64,000 nucleotides of DNA from Antilocapra americana (GCA_007570785.1 ML661885.1:12140490-12204489); one strand, 5' to 3'; shown: positions 1 to 12,903, counted from the stretch's first letter. Notes: generated by a model from the letters alone, not told the origin. Translations and numbers: made by a program.

Positions 1-137
1 CCTCCTCCCTCCCCCCGGGAAATCTCCTTGCACCAGCCCCGAGCATCAATCCTGGGCTGGCGATTGATTAGACATATGGTAATTAACATGTTTCAATGCC
101 ATTCTCCCATATCATCCCACCCTTTCCCTCATCCACA
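1..137 (-). mobile_element. L1 (bovine type) 3' end, cut by window edge
   Basis: The plus strand shows the complement of the L1 3' UTR: a C-rich tract (complement of the polypurine tract) followed by the same sequence seen at 13920-14060 and 26870-27010. Similarity stops at about 137, so the copy is strongly 5' truncated. Its poly(A) end and one TSD lie left of the window. Confidence 0.9.
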
Positions 138-174
138 GCATCTATTTTTAAATATAGTTTCATTACTGTAATTT

Positions 175-381
175 CTACTTCCCAGGTGGTTCAGTGGTAA
201 AGAATCCACCTGCCAGTGCAGGAGAGGAGGAGACATGAGTTCGATCCCTGGGTTGGGAAGATTCCCTGGAGTAGGAAATGGCAACCCACTCCAGCACTCT
301 TACCTCATGAACAGAGGAGCCTGGTGGGCTACAGTCCATGGGGTCGCAAAGAGCCAGGCACAACTGAGCATGTAGGCACAC
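175..381 (+). mobile_element. Bov-tA SINE
   Basis: A tRNA-Glu-like head (cagtggtaaagaatccacc) with a B-box-like gttcgatccc is followed by the BovA body. The element is bounded by a perfect 10-bp TSD, actgtaattt, at 165-174 and 382-391. It is a SINE and not a functional tRNA gene. Confidence 0.92.
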
Positions 382-391
382 ACTGTAATTT

Positions 392-1255
392 ATTTCTGGA
401 TCACGCACAAAAATAATTACATTGGTGTACTTATTATATTATCCATTTTAGTACTTATGTTAATACGATCATTGAAATTTAGCATCTTCAGGTAGTGCTT
501 TGAACAGAACTATTAAAGAACTGCTTCTGAATGAGTACATAGATGAATCAATAAACATATCAAATAGCCAACACACTCATCTGAAACGACTTCTACCAAA
601 CACTCACCCTACATTCCAAACCCAGAGCCCGAAATTGCAATGACTACTTTTGGTTTTATCTGATGATATTAGGATAAAGTCAGATAAAATAACACTCTTT
701 CCAAGTGGCAATAGTCCCGCTCAGACCTCCCATGTTCCCATATCTCCACTAAGTTCCTGCCCTGTCTCTCACCACCCCTGTACTGTCGATTTCTCAGAAA
801 GCATTTTCTGCACTTGGATGAAGTGGTGGCATCTACTGTGATAGGAAAAAAACAGAGAAAAAATAAGTTTCAGAGAGAGAGAGTAGGGTAGGCAGCAGAT
901 CACACACTCATTTGGGGTGTGATCTTATTCTCCACTTTCTCACTTATCTTCTCACTACACCCACCAGTGTGGGTCACTCCCCACCCTATCCCCATTTCCA
1001 CTTGCATTTCCATGAAGACATCGAACAGATGTTTGCTGAATCAGACAAATTAATTAAACATTGGTCTCATTAGCCCTTCTTCTAACAACTCATTATTCTC
1101 TTCCTTTTGTTTGTTATTTTCTCCTTTCCTTTCTTCTGTTCTTTTTCCTCTCCTTCTTTCTCCTTCGACATATACTTATTTGAACACCTATTACGTGTCA
1201 GAGTCCATGCTGAGTCTCAAGAGTAATCGTTTTTAACAGGTAATTTTCCTTCCCT
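392..1255. other. Unique non-coding DNA, nothing recognised
   Basis: AT-rich sequence with short pyrimidine tracts near 1090-1170. A short stretch near 1168-1215 resembles a MIR/L2 3' end but is too weak to call. No coding frame of note is present. Confidence 0.4.
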
Positions 1256-1269
1256 CTTGAAACTGGCAA

Positions 1270-1472
1270 GGACTTCCCTGGTGGCTCAGGCCGTATAGTG
1301 TCTGCCTACAATGCAGGAGACCCGGGTTCAACTCTTGGATCGGGAAGATCTCCTGGAGAAGGAAATGGCAACCCACTCCAGTATTCTTGCCTGGAAAATC
1401 CCATGGACAAAGGAGCCTGGTAGGCTACTGTCCATGGGGTAGAAAAGAGTCGGACACGACTGAGTGACTTCA
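1270..1472 (+). mobile_element. Bov-tA SINE
   Basis: Complete Bov-tA starting at acttccctggtggctcagg and ending at cgactgagtgacttca. A 14-bp TSD with one mismatch lies at 1256-1269 (cttgaaactggcaa) and 1473-1486 (cttgaaacttgcaa). Confidence 0.92.
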
Positions 1473-1786
1473 CTTGAAACTTGCAATACAGAGACTGGTA
1501 CTGATTACATAAGCCCATCAATGAGGAACAATGCTGTTAAATGTCATGGAGCAGAAGCCCACAGTACATCATATTGGACACAGCTAATGTAATCTAACCA
1601 GTGTTTGATTTTCCTTTCCTTGTGTGTTTTTGCTATTTAACTTCTATTTTTCGTTTTCTATTGTCTTCTTTTTCTTTTATTCTCTTTTTTGTTTGACTCA
1701 AGCTTATCCTCTACATCATCGTTAACCTTTTGAGATATCAATGGATTGATATCTCAAACAAAACTTTTAGTTTCTTTGCAATTCTT

Positions 1787-1990
1787 TCTTTTTTAACTAA
1801 TTTTTATTGGAGTACAGTTGCTTTTATTGGAGTATGTTGTGTTCGTTTCTACTGAATCAGGCATACATATACATATATCCACTCCGTTTTGGACTTCCTT
1901 TCCCTTCAGGTCACCACAGAGCATTAAGTAGAGTTCCCTATGCTATACAGCATGTTCTCATTAATTATCTATTAACTCTTATCTTTAAGT
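1787..1990 (-). mobile_element. Older cetartiodactyl L1 3' end
   Basis: The sequence around ttttattggagtacag and gtagagttccctatgctata is the complement of an older L1 3' terminal region. The opposite strand of the same region is seen at 38560-38870. It is diverged and has no clear TSD. Confidence 0.6.
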
Positions 1991-3752
1991 AGCCCAAATA
2001 TTGAGTAATCAAGCTAAGATCAGTGCATTTTCATCGCCTTCCCAATATTTAGATATGTACTGTAAATGAAGATGTGAGAAATACTGGAGCTTGGAAAAGA
2101 GTTCAAGGGGATTTATATCCTTCAAGACTGAAATAACATTAAAACTATTTAAATCATTTCTGCCTTAAGGGGGAACAATTTAACAGTACCAGAACATTCT
2201 GAGTGAGAATACATAGTGAACTAGTGAAGGGAAATTTTAAAACCTGCTTATGTTTTAGTCTCTCTTTTGATTTTCCACCCACCTGTGTGCCACTAGCTAC
2301 CAAGTAGCTTCGGATATTGATGCAAGTTTTTATTGTCTTGATTCATGGCATATATAGTTCAATTTATACCCATAACGGACTACTGAATACATATAAGAAC
2401 CATAAGGAACACGTGTTCAAATATAGAACATTATTGAAGACCATAAAAATAATAAAAGCTCTGCACAGTCACCCCAATATACTATTCATCAGACTCTTAC
2501 AATGCATCCATCTAAGCAATTTTTAAACACCAAATTGCCTCTAGTACTTCAGAAGTAGAATTAAAAAGAGTAAATACAGTGATTAATATGTCTAAATTGA
2601 CTTTACATTTATTGTAATAAAATTACACATGTTCACAAATATAATTTGTGCTTACAAATATCACAGTTGCATATACTAATCTTTTAAAAAAATTTGAAAA
2701 TTATATGGGTCTGATGAATAGTATATTGAGGTGATTGTGCAGTTTTTATTATGTCATATTATTTGTTAACAATTCATTCTTTTTCTTTCATATTTACACT
2801 AAATAGCATGGGTCACTTAATAAATGGAGAAATTTTAAAATTTACCTCTTTTTATGAATAGTATTAAATAGTCTATTAAATAAACTTTAAACAAATAATT
2901 TAAATAATGTGATGGTATAATTTTTATATAAATATTTTCTTTATAAATCACTTCATAAAATGGTAAAATGATTACAAAAATTCATAAAAGAGGTCTGTGA
3001 GATTGTACACTACAATAGAAATTCATTAATCAAGAAAGTTGGGAAACTACTATCTACTTTAATCATTTCCTAAAGAGTTCAAGTACACATAGGAGATATA
3101 TCATTGAAAGAACAGGCACACCTGCTCAGAACATAATCTTATCTTCTCATTTTCTTATCATAGTTTGTTTTATCTTGTATAATATTTTAATACATGCATG
3201 TATGTACATCCATACTCAGGCAATCAGTGAAAATGACATTTACAGGTTTTCCCAATTAACTGCATATACACATTAGTAAACTCCTTAGATTTTTAAGGGA
3301 AGAAACATCTGGGAAATCTTGAAAAACTTACAGAAATAATCCATACAGTTGATTTAGCTGCATGTCTTCATGCCACCAAGGTCAAGGTCAGCATCAATTG
3401 GCATTTAGAATTTCATGTATTTCAAAATGTGTATAATTTTAATTAAGTCCTAGATCACTTTCAAGGAAAGTATGCAAAGAAAATTCTTTCCTTATTACAA
3501 AATCTCCGGGATTTAGAGTGGCTCCCTGAAGTCTGTACAAATCACTTAATCCCTTTTCCTCAGTTTCTGGTTGGGAATTATAGCCTTCCCGTATAGAGAT
3601 GGGATGATCAAATACCTCAACATCTATAACAAGCTTTGAAGTCCAGTAATACAGATGTACTGCTTGGGGGGTAGAGCTATTGTTTTCATCGTTCTTCATT
3701 ACTTTTCTGACCCAGGCTTTCCATTGATGTGAGCCCACAACAAAGCATTCAT
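1991..3752. other. AT-rich unique DNA, nothing recognised
   Basis: Very AT-rich sequence, especially 2560-3010. There are no repeat families I recognise, no credible coding frame and no splice pattern. The 99-residue minus-strand frame at 3439-3738 matches no family known to me. Confidence 0.4.
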
Positions 3753-3753
3753 G

Positions 3754-3789
<36 letters not shown>

Positions 3790-3799
3790 GTGTGTGTGT
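3753..3799. repeat. (TG)n microsatellite
   Basis: A TG tract interrupted by two TATG units, directly visible. Such tracts vary in length between individuals. Confidence 0.97.
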
Positions 3800-5286
3800 C
3801 AAATTATCGCATTAGTGGCTGCTTATGTTTACACACAAAACAGCCACTCATTGGTAAATCAGTGTAAACTATTATTGTTTGATATTTTCCAACTTTTCCA
3901 TTATTTTCTTTTTGAAAAACTAACAAAAGTTTATTAACATGTATGCCTCTTATATACATGGAAGATACCAAAGAAAACTAAACAATTCCCTGACAAAGCG
4001 CAAGCCATCACCTTAAATATTTTCTTTTACATTCTTTTAACTCACTTTCAGAGTCATCACAATTATATAGGTTAGAAGTGCTCTTCTGCACACACCCTAC
4101 ACTGAATAGCAGCACATTTCACAGATCTAATTTTGACCAAAGAAAAAGAAGAAAGTGGAGTTTTATAGCTCACTAAATGAATAAGTCACCAAAAAGGGTT
4201 AATATTTAAAATATGTATGTATGATGAGATAAAATATTGCCAAATCAATGTGACTTCCTGAAATTTCAGTAAAAATGAGAAAAGGAAGATTATTTCATTG
4301 ACATTCACTAGAAGTAATTTTAATAAAATCAGATGTATTCCTCTTTTCCTTTCTTTGTCAATTTCCATTTCAGAATGATATAAAGGTTTATGTTCCAAAA
4401 TGAAGCCAGAAACATCGCTCTATTGCTACTGAGGTTTAAAGAATTTTGCCAGACCTTTCCTAAAACTCAAAATTGTCTTCATAGAACTTCACCAAAAAAA
4501 ATTGTAAGTTTTATAAAAATGAATTTGTCAGATAAATAAGGACTCTTAAAATATTAATCTATTTAAAATAACACTTTTCCATTCCTACACATTTACTCTA
4601 AAACTTTAAACTAATGATAATTTAAATTACTTTTACTTAGAATATGATCTGTGATTATGAAAAGTGATAATACAATGATGTAAATCATACTGAATGCATT
4701 CTACATTAAAAAATTAATACAGTCACATCAATGTAATCTTATTGGGAAACTACACATGTATTCAAATGGCATAGTTTGAAATAGTTTTGCAGCTCTTGTT
4801 TTGTTCATAGTAGGTGTTCATTATTTGTTGAAGGCCAAATCATGAACAAATAAATGAGTGAACAAGTGAATGAATTGCCTTCAGTGACCATGTAATATTT
4901 TTAATATAAAAATAGTGATAAATAATAATTCTTTAATAGTAATTTTAGAAAAGACAAGAAAATTAGAAACACACTCTGTTGAAAAATAAGAATTTGGAGA
5001 ATAAGAATAGAGGAGAAATTATGATTGTTTGCTGAGCACCTACTATGTGCCTGTCACATAGTAAAATCACTAGTTTCCAACCCTCATTTTTTCCTATGTC
5101 TCCCAATTTTGTTCTTTTTCACTTTCTTCCTTACTGACTAAAGCAAAGTCAAGTCAATCCTTTTCCCAAATCCCACAATAGAGTCTCATGAACTTAGGAT
5201 AGTTAATGCATATGGAATTACCATAGTAACTGTCACAGGGAGAAGAGTGGGTATATCATTTTAGCTCTATTAAACTAGTGAGTTAT
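3800..5286. other. AT-rich unique DNA with weak MIR/L2 tail traces
   Basis: Mostly unique sequence. About 4795-4875 and 5022-5060 contain phrases such as gagcacctactatgtgcctg that typify ancient MIR/L2 3' ends. These are short and diverged, so no element is called. Confidence 0.4.
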
Positions 5287-7160
5287 CAGTTCAGTCGCTC
5301 AGTCGTGTCTGAGTCTTTGTGACCCCATGAATCGCAGCATGCCAGGCCTCCCTGTCCATCACCAACACCCTGAGTTCACCCATACCCATGGCCATCGAGT
5401 CAGTGATGCCATCCAGCCATCTAATCTTTTGTCATCCCTTTCTCCTCTTGCTCTCAATCTTTCCCAGCATCAGGTTCTCTTCTAATGAGTCAGTTCTTCA
5501 CATCAGGTGACCAAAGTATTGGATTTTCAGCTTCAGCATCAGTCCTTCCAATGAACACCCAGGACTGATCTCCTTTAGGATGGACTGGTTGGATTTCCTT
5601 GCAGTCCAAGGGACTCTCAAGAGTCTTCTCCAACACCACAGTTCAAAAGCATCAATTCTTCAGCTCTCAGCTTTCTTTATAGTCCAACTCTCACATCCAT
5701 AAATGACCACTGGAAAAACCATAGCTTTGACTAGAGAGACCTTTGTTGGCAAAGTGATGTCTCTGCTTTTTAATATGCTGTCTAGGTTGGTCATAACTTT
5801 CCTTCCAAGGAGTGTCTTTTAATTTCCTGGGTGCAATCACCATCTGCAATGATTTTGGAGCCCCCAAAAATAAAGTCAGACACTGTTTCCCCATCTATTT
5901 GCCATTAAGTGATGGGACCGGACACCACAATCTTAGTTTTCTGAATTTTGAGTTTTAAGCCAACTTTTTCACTCTCCTCTTTCACTTTCATCAAGAGACT
6001 CTTTAGTTCTTCTTCACTTTCTTCCATAAGGATTGTGTCATATGCATATCTGAGGTTATTGATATTTCTCCCAGCAATCTTGATTTCAGCTTGTGCTTCA
6101 TCCAGCCCAGCATTTCTCATGATGTACTCTGCATGTAAGTTAAATAAGCACAGTGACAATATACAGACTTGACGTACTCCTTTTCCTATTTGGAACCAGT
6201 CTATTGTTTCATGTTCAGTTCTAACTGTTGCTTCCTGATCTGCATACAGATTTCTCAAGGGGTAGGTATTTGATCTGGTATTCCCATCTCTTTCAGAATT
6301 ATCCACAGTTGATAGTGATCCACACAGTCAAAGACTTTGACATAGACAATAAAGCAGAAATAGATGTTTTTCTGGAACTCTCTTGCTTTTTCAATGATGT
6401 TGCAGATCATTGAAAATTGGAGATATTGGCAATTTGATCTCTGATTCCTCTGCCTTGCCTAAAACCAGCTTGAACATCTGGAAGTTCACGGCTCATGTAT
6501 TGCTGAAACATGGCTTGGAGAATTGTGAGCATTACTTTACTAGCATGTGAGATGAGTACAATTGTGCAGTAGTTCGAGCATTCTTTGGCATTGCCCTTCT
6601 TGGGGGTTGGAATAAAAACTGACCTTTTCCAGTCCTGTGGCCAATGCTGAGTTCTCCAAATTTGCTGATATATTGAGTACAGCACTTTCACAGCATCATC
6701 TTTTAGGATTTGAAATAGCTCAATTGGAATTCCATCACCTCCTCTAGCTTTGTTCATAGTGATGCTTCCTAAGGCCCACTTGACTTCACATTCCAGGATG
6801 TCTGGCCCTAGGTGAGTGATCACATCATTGTGATTATCTGAGTCATGAAGATCTTTTTTGTAAAATTCTTCTGTGTATTCTTGCCACCTGTTCTTAATAT
6901 CTTCTGCTTCTCTTAGGTCCATATAATTTCTGTCCTTTATTGAGCCCATCTTTGCATGAAGTGTTCCCTTGGTATCTCTAATTTTCTTGAAGAGATCTCC
7001 AGTCTTTCCCATTCTAATTTTTTCCTCTATTTCTTTGCATTGATCACTGAGGAAGGCTTTCTTATCTCTCCTTGTTAGTCTTTGGAACTCTGCATTCAAA
7101 TGGGTATATCTTTCCTTTTCTCCTTTGCTTTTTGCTTCTCTTCTTTTCACAGCTATTTGT
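5287..7160 (-). mobile_element. BovB (RTE) LINE, 3' portion
   Basis: The plus strand begins with the complement of the BovB 3' end (cagttcagtcgctcagtcgt) and runs through the C-terminal region and the reverse transcriptase to about 7160. Beyond that point the element switches strand, with the 5' portion at 7163-8502 in plus orientation. Recalled BovB consensus suggests that roughly 100 bp between the two parts is missing. This is the pattern expected from twin priming. No convincing TSD is visible, and divergence from consensus indicates an old insertion. Confidence 0.93.
5900..7160 (-). pseudogene. Decayed BovB reverse transcriptase ORF
   Basis: Two open stretches (7228-6407, whose first codons come from the inverted UTR, and 6306-5905) read as BovB polyprotein. 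The first carries the pre-RT region and the N-terminal RT blocks, including a KRSVFIPTPKKGN motif and ISHASKVML. The second carries the palm region GVRQVCILS and the catalytic block. Decay is plain: the catalytic YADD motif reads YAYD, so one essential aspartate is lost. A frame break near 6307-6410 removes the block that normally links the two stretches. In an intact BovB this protein performs target-primed reverse transcription, and the same machinery is believed to mobilise Bov-tA SINEs. This copy cannot be active. Confidence 0.9.
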
Positions 7161-7162
7161 TG

Positions 7163-8502
7163 ATGGAGTGGCCAAGAGGAGATACTCCATGTCCAAGGTA
7201 AGAGAAGCCCCAGTAAGATGGTAGGCACTGAGAGAGGGCCTCAGAGGGCAGACAGACTGAAGCCATAATCACAGGAAACTAGCCAATCTGATCACATGGA
7301 CCACAGCCTTGTCTAACTCATTGAGACTAAGCCATGCCGTGTGGGGCCACCCAAGACGGATGGGTCATAGTGGAGAGGTCTGACAGAATGTGGTCCACTG
7401 GAGAAAGGAATGGCAAACCACTCCAGTATTCTTCCCTTGAGAACTCCATGAACAGTATGAAAAAGCAAAAAGATAGGACACTGAAAGATGAACTTCCCAG
7501 GTTGGTAGGTGCCCAATACGCTACTGGAGATCAGTGGAGAAATAACTGCAGAAAGAATGAAGGGATGGAGCCAAAGCAAAAACAACACCCAGGTGTGGAT
7601 GTGACTGGTGATGGAAGCAAGGGCTGATGCTGTAAAGAGCAATATTGCATAGGAACCTGGAATGTAAGGTCCATGAATCAAGACAAATTGGAATTGGTCA
7701 AACAGGAGCTGGCAAGAGTGAACATCAACATTCTAGGAAGTGGTGAACTAAAATGGACTGGAATGGGTGAATTGAACTCAGATGACCATTATATCTACTA
7801 CTGTGGGCAGGAATCCCTTAGAACAAATGGAGTAGCCATTATAGTCAACAAAAGAGTCCAAAATGCAGTATTTGGATGCAATCTCAAAAATGACAGAATG
7901 ATCTCTGTTCGTTTCCAAGACAAATCATTCAGTATTACGGTAATCTAAGTCTATGCCCTGGCCAGTAATGCTGAAGAAGCTGAAGTTGAACGGTTCTGTG
8001 AAGACCTACAAGACCTTTTAGAACTAACACCCCAAAAAGTTGTCCTTTTCATTATAGAGGATTGGAATGAAAAAGTAGGAAGTCGAGAAACACCTGGAGT
8101 AACAGGCAATTTTGGCTTGGAGTACAGAATGAAGCAGGGCAAAGGCTAATAGTGTTTTGCCATGAGAATGCACTGGTCTTAGCAAACACCCTCTTCCAAC
8201 AACATAAGAGAAGACTCTACATATGGACATCACCAGATAACGAACACCAAAATCAGATTGATTATGTTCTTTGCAGCCAAAGATGAAGAAGCTCTATACA
8301 GTCAACAAAAACTCAACCAGGAGCTGACCGTGGCTCAGATCATGAACCCCTTATTGCCATATTCAGACTTAAACTGAAGAAAGTGGGGAAAACCACTAGA
8401 CCATTCAGGTATGACTTAATCAAATCCCTTATGATTACACAGTGGAAGTGAGAAATTAATTTAAGGGACTAGATCTGACAGGCAGAGCGCCTAATGAACT
8501 AT
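7163..8502 (+). mobile_element. BovB LINE, inverted 5' portion
   Basis: The plus strand carries the end of the BovB 5' UTR (from gagtggccaagaggagatac), the leader and the endonuclease-coding part, stopping after gcctaatgaactat near 8502. It lies head to head with the minus-strand 3' portion. The two halves share no sequence and together cover one element, so they are best read as one 5'-inverted insertion and not as two elements. Confidence 0.9.
7652..8450 (+). pseudogene. Decayed BovB AP-like endonuclease region
   Basis: From gga at 7652 the frame reads GTWNVRSMNQDKLE, the conserved start of the BovB endonuclease domain, followed by a SERLK-like GELKWTGMGE block. A stop at 7946-7948 (taa where the family has a glutamine codon) breaks it. 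The same frame continues as VYALASNAEEAEVERF. In the block that normally reads GDWN, the glycine is replaced (EDWN), and further stops follow from about 8147. In an active element this domain nicks target DNA. This copy is dead. Confidence 0.88.
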
Positions 8503-8651
8503 TCTCCACTAGTCTTTGTTTAATCTATTGATTCAGTTCTTTATTTTTTATTGTATTTCTTTCTTCTAGACTTTCTGCTTGTTTCTTTCTTACAGCTTCC
8601 AGTCTATGCCAAATTTCCAATCTCATTCTGTAGTTTCTTAAAGATAAACAT

Positions 8652-8848
8652 GAAGTGAAAATGAAGTGTTAGTTGCTCAGTCGTGTCCCACTCTTTGAGA
8701 TCCCATGGACTGGAATTTTCCAGGCAAGAATACTGAAGTGGGTAGCTATTCCTTTCTTCCAGGTATCTTCCTGACCCAGTGATTGAACCTGGGTCTCCTA
8801 TATTGGAGACAGATTCTTTACCATCCGAGCCACCAAAGAAGCCCAAAC
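8652..8848 (-). mobile_element. Bov-tA SINE
   Basis: The complement of a Bov-tA, with the tRNA-like head at the right end (ttaccatccgagccacc). The short flanking repeat ataaacat occurs at 8644-8651 and 8849-8856. Confidence 0.9.
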
Positions 8849-8856
8849 ATAAACAT

Positions 8857-9650
8857 AGATATTTTAAATTTAGTTTCTGATATGTACATTATCTGGATCT
8901 CCTGTAAATCTGTCTCTACTATCGGTTCCTTCTTGTGGAGTTAAGTCATGTGATCTTATCTCTTCATATGCCTTTCTTTAATGCTGGAGATTATAGATGA
9001 AAAATTATAGCAATAATATGAGACTCTGGAGAACACAGTCTTCTTCCTGAAATGATAAGTTGCTTCAGGTAGACAGGTTTGCTAGAACCACTAGCATTCC
9101 CAGATCATCTATCCAATCAAGAATTGAGATGATTCAAGGCTAGGTCTCCCAGCTGTGGGGGGCTATAACCTAATTCCATAAATAATAATCTAATCATTAT
9201 TTATAGAACATAGTCATTTTGAATCCCAGTCCAAAGCTTGAGTGGGTTACTTCTTCTTACTGGAACCTGAACTCCAGTTTTCATCATTGAGCCCTTCTAA
9301 CTACTGAAGAATTCTTTCAGAATTAATGACATTTCTAGGGACTAAAGCAGCCTCAAATGCCACGTTCAACTCTCCGGAATTCCTTCTCTCAAGTCTTGGC
9401 TGCATAAGCCTTCACCATTTTGGTAGCTCTCCAGTACATTTTCAGAAGATTTTCAAAATTTGTAGCTTCTGTAGCTCTTCAGAATGGGAGGATTTGTCCA
9501 AACTACCTAGTTTGCAACTGCCAGAAGCAGAAGTCCTATGTATGTTTCTATAGTGTCCCAATCTCCAGAAAGATATTCAAGAAACTATAAATGTACTTAT
9601 CTCTTGGGTGAGGGATAGAAATTTGGACAAAACGACTTTTCACTTTTAGC
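8857..9650. other. Unique DNA, nothing recognised
   Basis: No repeat family, RNA gene or coding exon is recognisable. A 75-codon plus-strand frame at 9326-9553 has no familiar motif and is treated as chance. Confidence 0.4.
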
Positions 9651-9727
9651 ATACATATACATAAATATATCTGTATGTGTATATATATATATGTGTGTGT
9701 GTATATATATATATATATGTACATACA
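9651..9727. repeat. Compound (TA)n/(TG)n microsatellite
   Basis: Alternating TA and TG tracts are directly visible, with (TA)n on both sides of a central (GT)n. Confidence 0.95.
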
Positions 9728-11681
9728 GTTGGATTTTCTTTTTCCTAAGAGTATGCATTGCTTTTATTTTCAAAGTCTAGTTCATTAAACTAATAAATAA
9801 AAGTTTTAAAAGAAAAAACAGAAATCAAATAATGGCAACTGTGTAAGTTATTTAATTCTCAACAAGTAGCAATGTTATCTTATTGCCTACTTAAACTATA
9901 GATATAATGTCTGTTAATTTGATGCATGATCCATATTATACAGCTAAAAATACATTTCCATGAAGAAGGGATTAAATGAAAAAAATTAGTTGAAGAGAGC
10001 AAAAAGTCAACAAAGTTAATCATTATATTTGAGATCTTAAAGTTCATTACCATTTATGTGATCTATTGCTGTTCACAATAAATGTAATGATCATCAATCT
10101 GCTAGATACTTGGTTTACGAAGTGTGCTTTCTAATCATTAAGTTAACATTTAGAAAAGAAGAATGGCTATCTCAGAGCAAAATACCAAGTATGGAGACTT
10201 TCTAAAATTGGCAAGTGAATAGGAAAAAATTGCAGTGCTCCCTACCAATAATTACGTTGTTTGTGCCTCAAATATGTACTCAGGATGCTTTGTTGTCCTG
10301 ATAGATTTAATTATTCAGTCTTTTGGCAAAACCAACAAAAATTATGGCTTAAATGGAAAGTGATTATGAGGACCATTGTTCTTTAATTTCCCTCAATTAT
10401 TGAGACCTGAAACACACCATTGGTCAAGCTCTTGTTCAAGAAATACCTCAGAAGAAAACTATAAGAAAAAAAAAAAAAAGAAAGAAAGAAATACCATTTA
10501 AACCTGAGCTAAAGGTTGTGAGCTATGGTTCACATCCCAATTCAATGAAAGTATAACTTTGCAAATACTTGTTGTCTGTTAACAAGCTTGGACTTGAAAC
10601 TGATTTCAAAACGAAAAACACAGGAGTATAGTAATGTCTAGTTACGCAGTTGTATGCAGAATGCATCTATAAAAGATATATGAGATATTCATATTTTGCT
10701 TCCATAAATGGAACTAGTTAATTTTTTTCAAATTTATGAGGGAACAACTAGTTGTTTAGAGAAAATTTTAAAAGATTAAAAGCTAACATCAGAAAAAAAT
10801 CTTTCTTTCAAATTTCAACTCACTTCCATTCTATTTCTATTACCCCATCTCACTCACTACCTGGAAACCAAGTAAAGCAGCTCATATTCAACCCCATATA
10901 AAGTAGAAAGGAAAGTGAAAGAGAAAAACACACACATTCACACATACCTATACTAAACCAAGGAAAGAAATGTAACACTCTAGCTTCATATTTTCAAATA
11001 GTAATGAGGATATATAACTGATACTTTATAATTTTATAAATCCTTTCTTCCACTACACATTGCATGCTTTTCTTTTTCTGTAAGATACATTTCTCGTTCA
11101 GAACCCACATTAAATGATTCACCAAAGCATCTTACTCATTTGGTGTCTTAGTCATCAAGATAGGGAATAAGATTAGCAGTGATTTTAAAGTCAGAAGTAT
11201 AGCAAGCACATAAAACAAGTGCATGTTGAGAATAAGCGCTTATTCCATTGAATACAATTCCTCCAAATAGAACAGATCTAACATAATCTATCTTCTGCTA
11301 GAATATGATGCCCTATTGGGGGCTTAGCTTGGATATTTGCAATAGACCAAGTGTGCATTAATTAGCAGTAGTTTGATCCACCTTTGTGAGGAGGAATCCA
11401 GATTCATAGGTTTCCAACCCTGCTCCTCCAGTCCCCTTCTTTATATGCCCTTTGACAGCTTTGAGGTGACTGGAAAAGAGACCACCACCAAAAGACCAGG
11501 GCACAGAAGACCTCAAGTGCTCTTCCATAACTTTTAACCATATCAGTCTTACAAATACCCAAAATTATTGAATTTTGGATAGCTCACCTAGCTTTGTCTA
11601 TATGCAGTCAGAACTTACTATTCTACTAAAAATGATAGTTTCTCACCTACTAAAATAACCTATAGTCTGCTAGTCCTAACT
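9728..11681. other. AT-rich unique DNA
   Basis: No genes or recognised repeats. A poly(A)/(GAAA)n stretch lies at about 10462-10490 and could be the tail of an unrecognised old insertion. Confidence 0.4.
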
Positions 11682-11860
11682 CAGTTCAGTAACTCAGTCA
11701 TGTCCAACTCTTTGTGACCCCATGGACTGCAGCACACCAGGCCTGCCTGTCCATAACCAACCCCCAGAGTTTACTCAAACTCATGTCCATTGAGTTGGTG
11801 ATGCCATCCAACCATCTCATTCTCTGTTGTCCCCTTCTCCTCTTGCCATCAATCTTTCCC
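11682..11860 (-). mobile_element. BovB 3'-end fragment, 5' truncated
   Basis: Begins with the complement of the BovB terminus (cagttcagtaactcagtcat) and continues about 180 bp before similarity ends at aatctttccc. This is a typical heavily 5'-truncated RTE insertion. Confidence 0.88.
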
Positions 11861-12001
11861 CTTATTCTAACATTCACTATTAAATACATTGTTATCTTTA
11901 TAAACAGCTCTCAGATCTAGACATTTCTACTGTTTATATAAACATATTATTTTATGCAGGTCATATGCTACACCTTCATTTATATTTATTTATTTCTACT
12001 T

Positions 12002-12188
12002 TAGGGTTTCCCTGTTAGCTCAGATGATAAAGAATCTGCCTGCAATATGGGAGACCCAGTTTCAATCCCTGGATCAGGAAGACCCCCTGGAGAATGGAAT
12101 GGCAATCCACTCACCTGGAGAATCCCTTGGACAGAGGAGCCTGGAGGGCTCACAAAGAGTCCAACATGACTGAGCAACTAACACTTTC
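12002..12188 (+). mobile_element. Bov-tA SINE
   Basis: Full SINE with small internal deletions. A perfect 10-bp TSD, atttctactt, lies at 11992-12001 and 12189-12198. Confidence 0.92.
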
Positions 12189-12479
12189 ATTTCTACTTCA
12201 GCCACTGCATTCTCCTCTTTTCCATCCTTGTATCCTGATCAAATGCTATTCAGCTCATGCCAGAGTTGGGTTGGCTTCTCCTCATCGATATTGATTTGCT
12301 TTTAGCAATTCAACTATTTCAATAACACGTTCAGATTGTGTGAAAAAACCCTGTATCTTTTGCAATTAGTTTACATGCATGATTTCAGTTTAGATTCACA
12401 ATACATCTAGGAGGTGAGGTAAGCAGGGAAGGTATTCATTCTTCCTTTCTTACACTAATTTAAAATTTTAACTTACTTT

Positions 12480-12724
12480 CTTAATAGACAAGTTTTAGAG
12501 CAGTTGGGGTTTACAGAAAGATTAAGCAGAGCATCCCCATATCCATGCTCTCCAATACGTGGTGTCCCATATTATTAAGGTCTTGCATTAATGTGGTACA
12601 TGTCTTACAATTGATGAATCAGTGTCAACACATTGTAATTAACTAAAGTCCATAGTTTACATTAAGGCTCTCTCCATCTGTTGTTCTGTATAGAACCCAT
12701 AGAGGTTTCAAAAATTTATAAAGT
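12480..12724. mobile_element. Ancient mammalian L1 3' UTR remnant
   Basis: The sequence gttttagagcagttggggtt, together with taactaaagtccatagttta, matches the widely shared 3' region of old mammalian L1 families. It is diverged, and its orientation was not determined with confidence. Confidence 0.55.
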
Positions 12725-12866
12725 GCTTTGTGTCTGTCTGCTCAGGCTGCCATAACAAAATACCACAGACTGTGTGATTAAATAAGAGAAATTTATTTCT
12801 CACAGTCTGGAGGCTGAAATTCCAAGGTCAAGATACCATCAGGTCAATTTCTACTGAGGTTCTCTA

Positions 12867-12868
12867 TG

Positions 12869-12903
<35 letters not shown>

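Noticed and set aside
175..381. tRNA-like sequences with A/B-box resemblance, possible tRNA genes
   Set aside because: Each is the head of a SINE, joined to a BovA or CHR body, and usually bounded by a TSD. None has an intact cloverleaf that I could support.
5265..8516. TSD for the 5'-inverted BovB (tattaaactagt versus tattctccactagt)
   Set aside because: The match needs an indel and sits in AT-rich sequence, so it could be chance.
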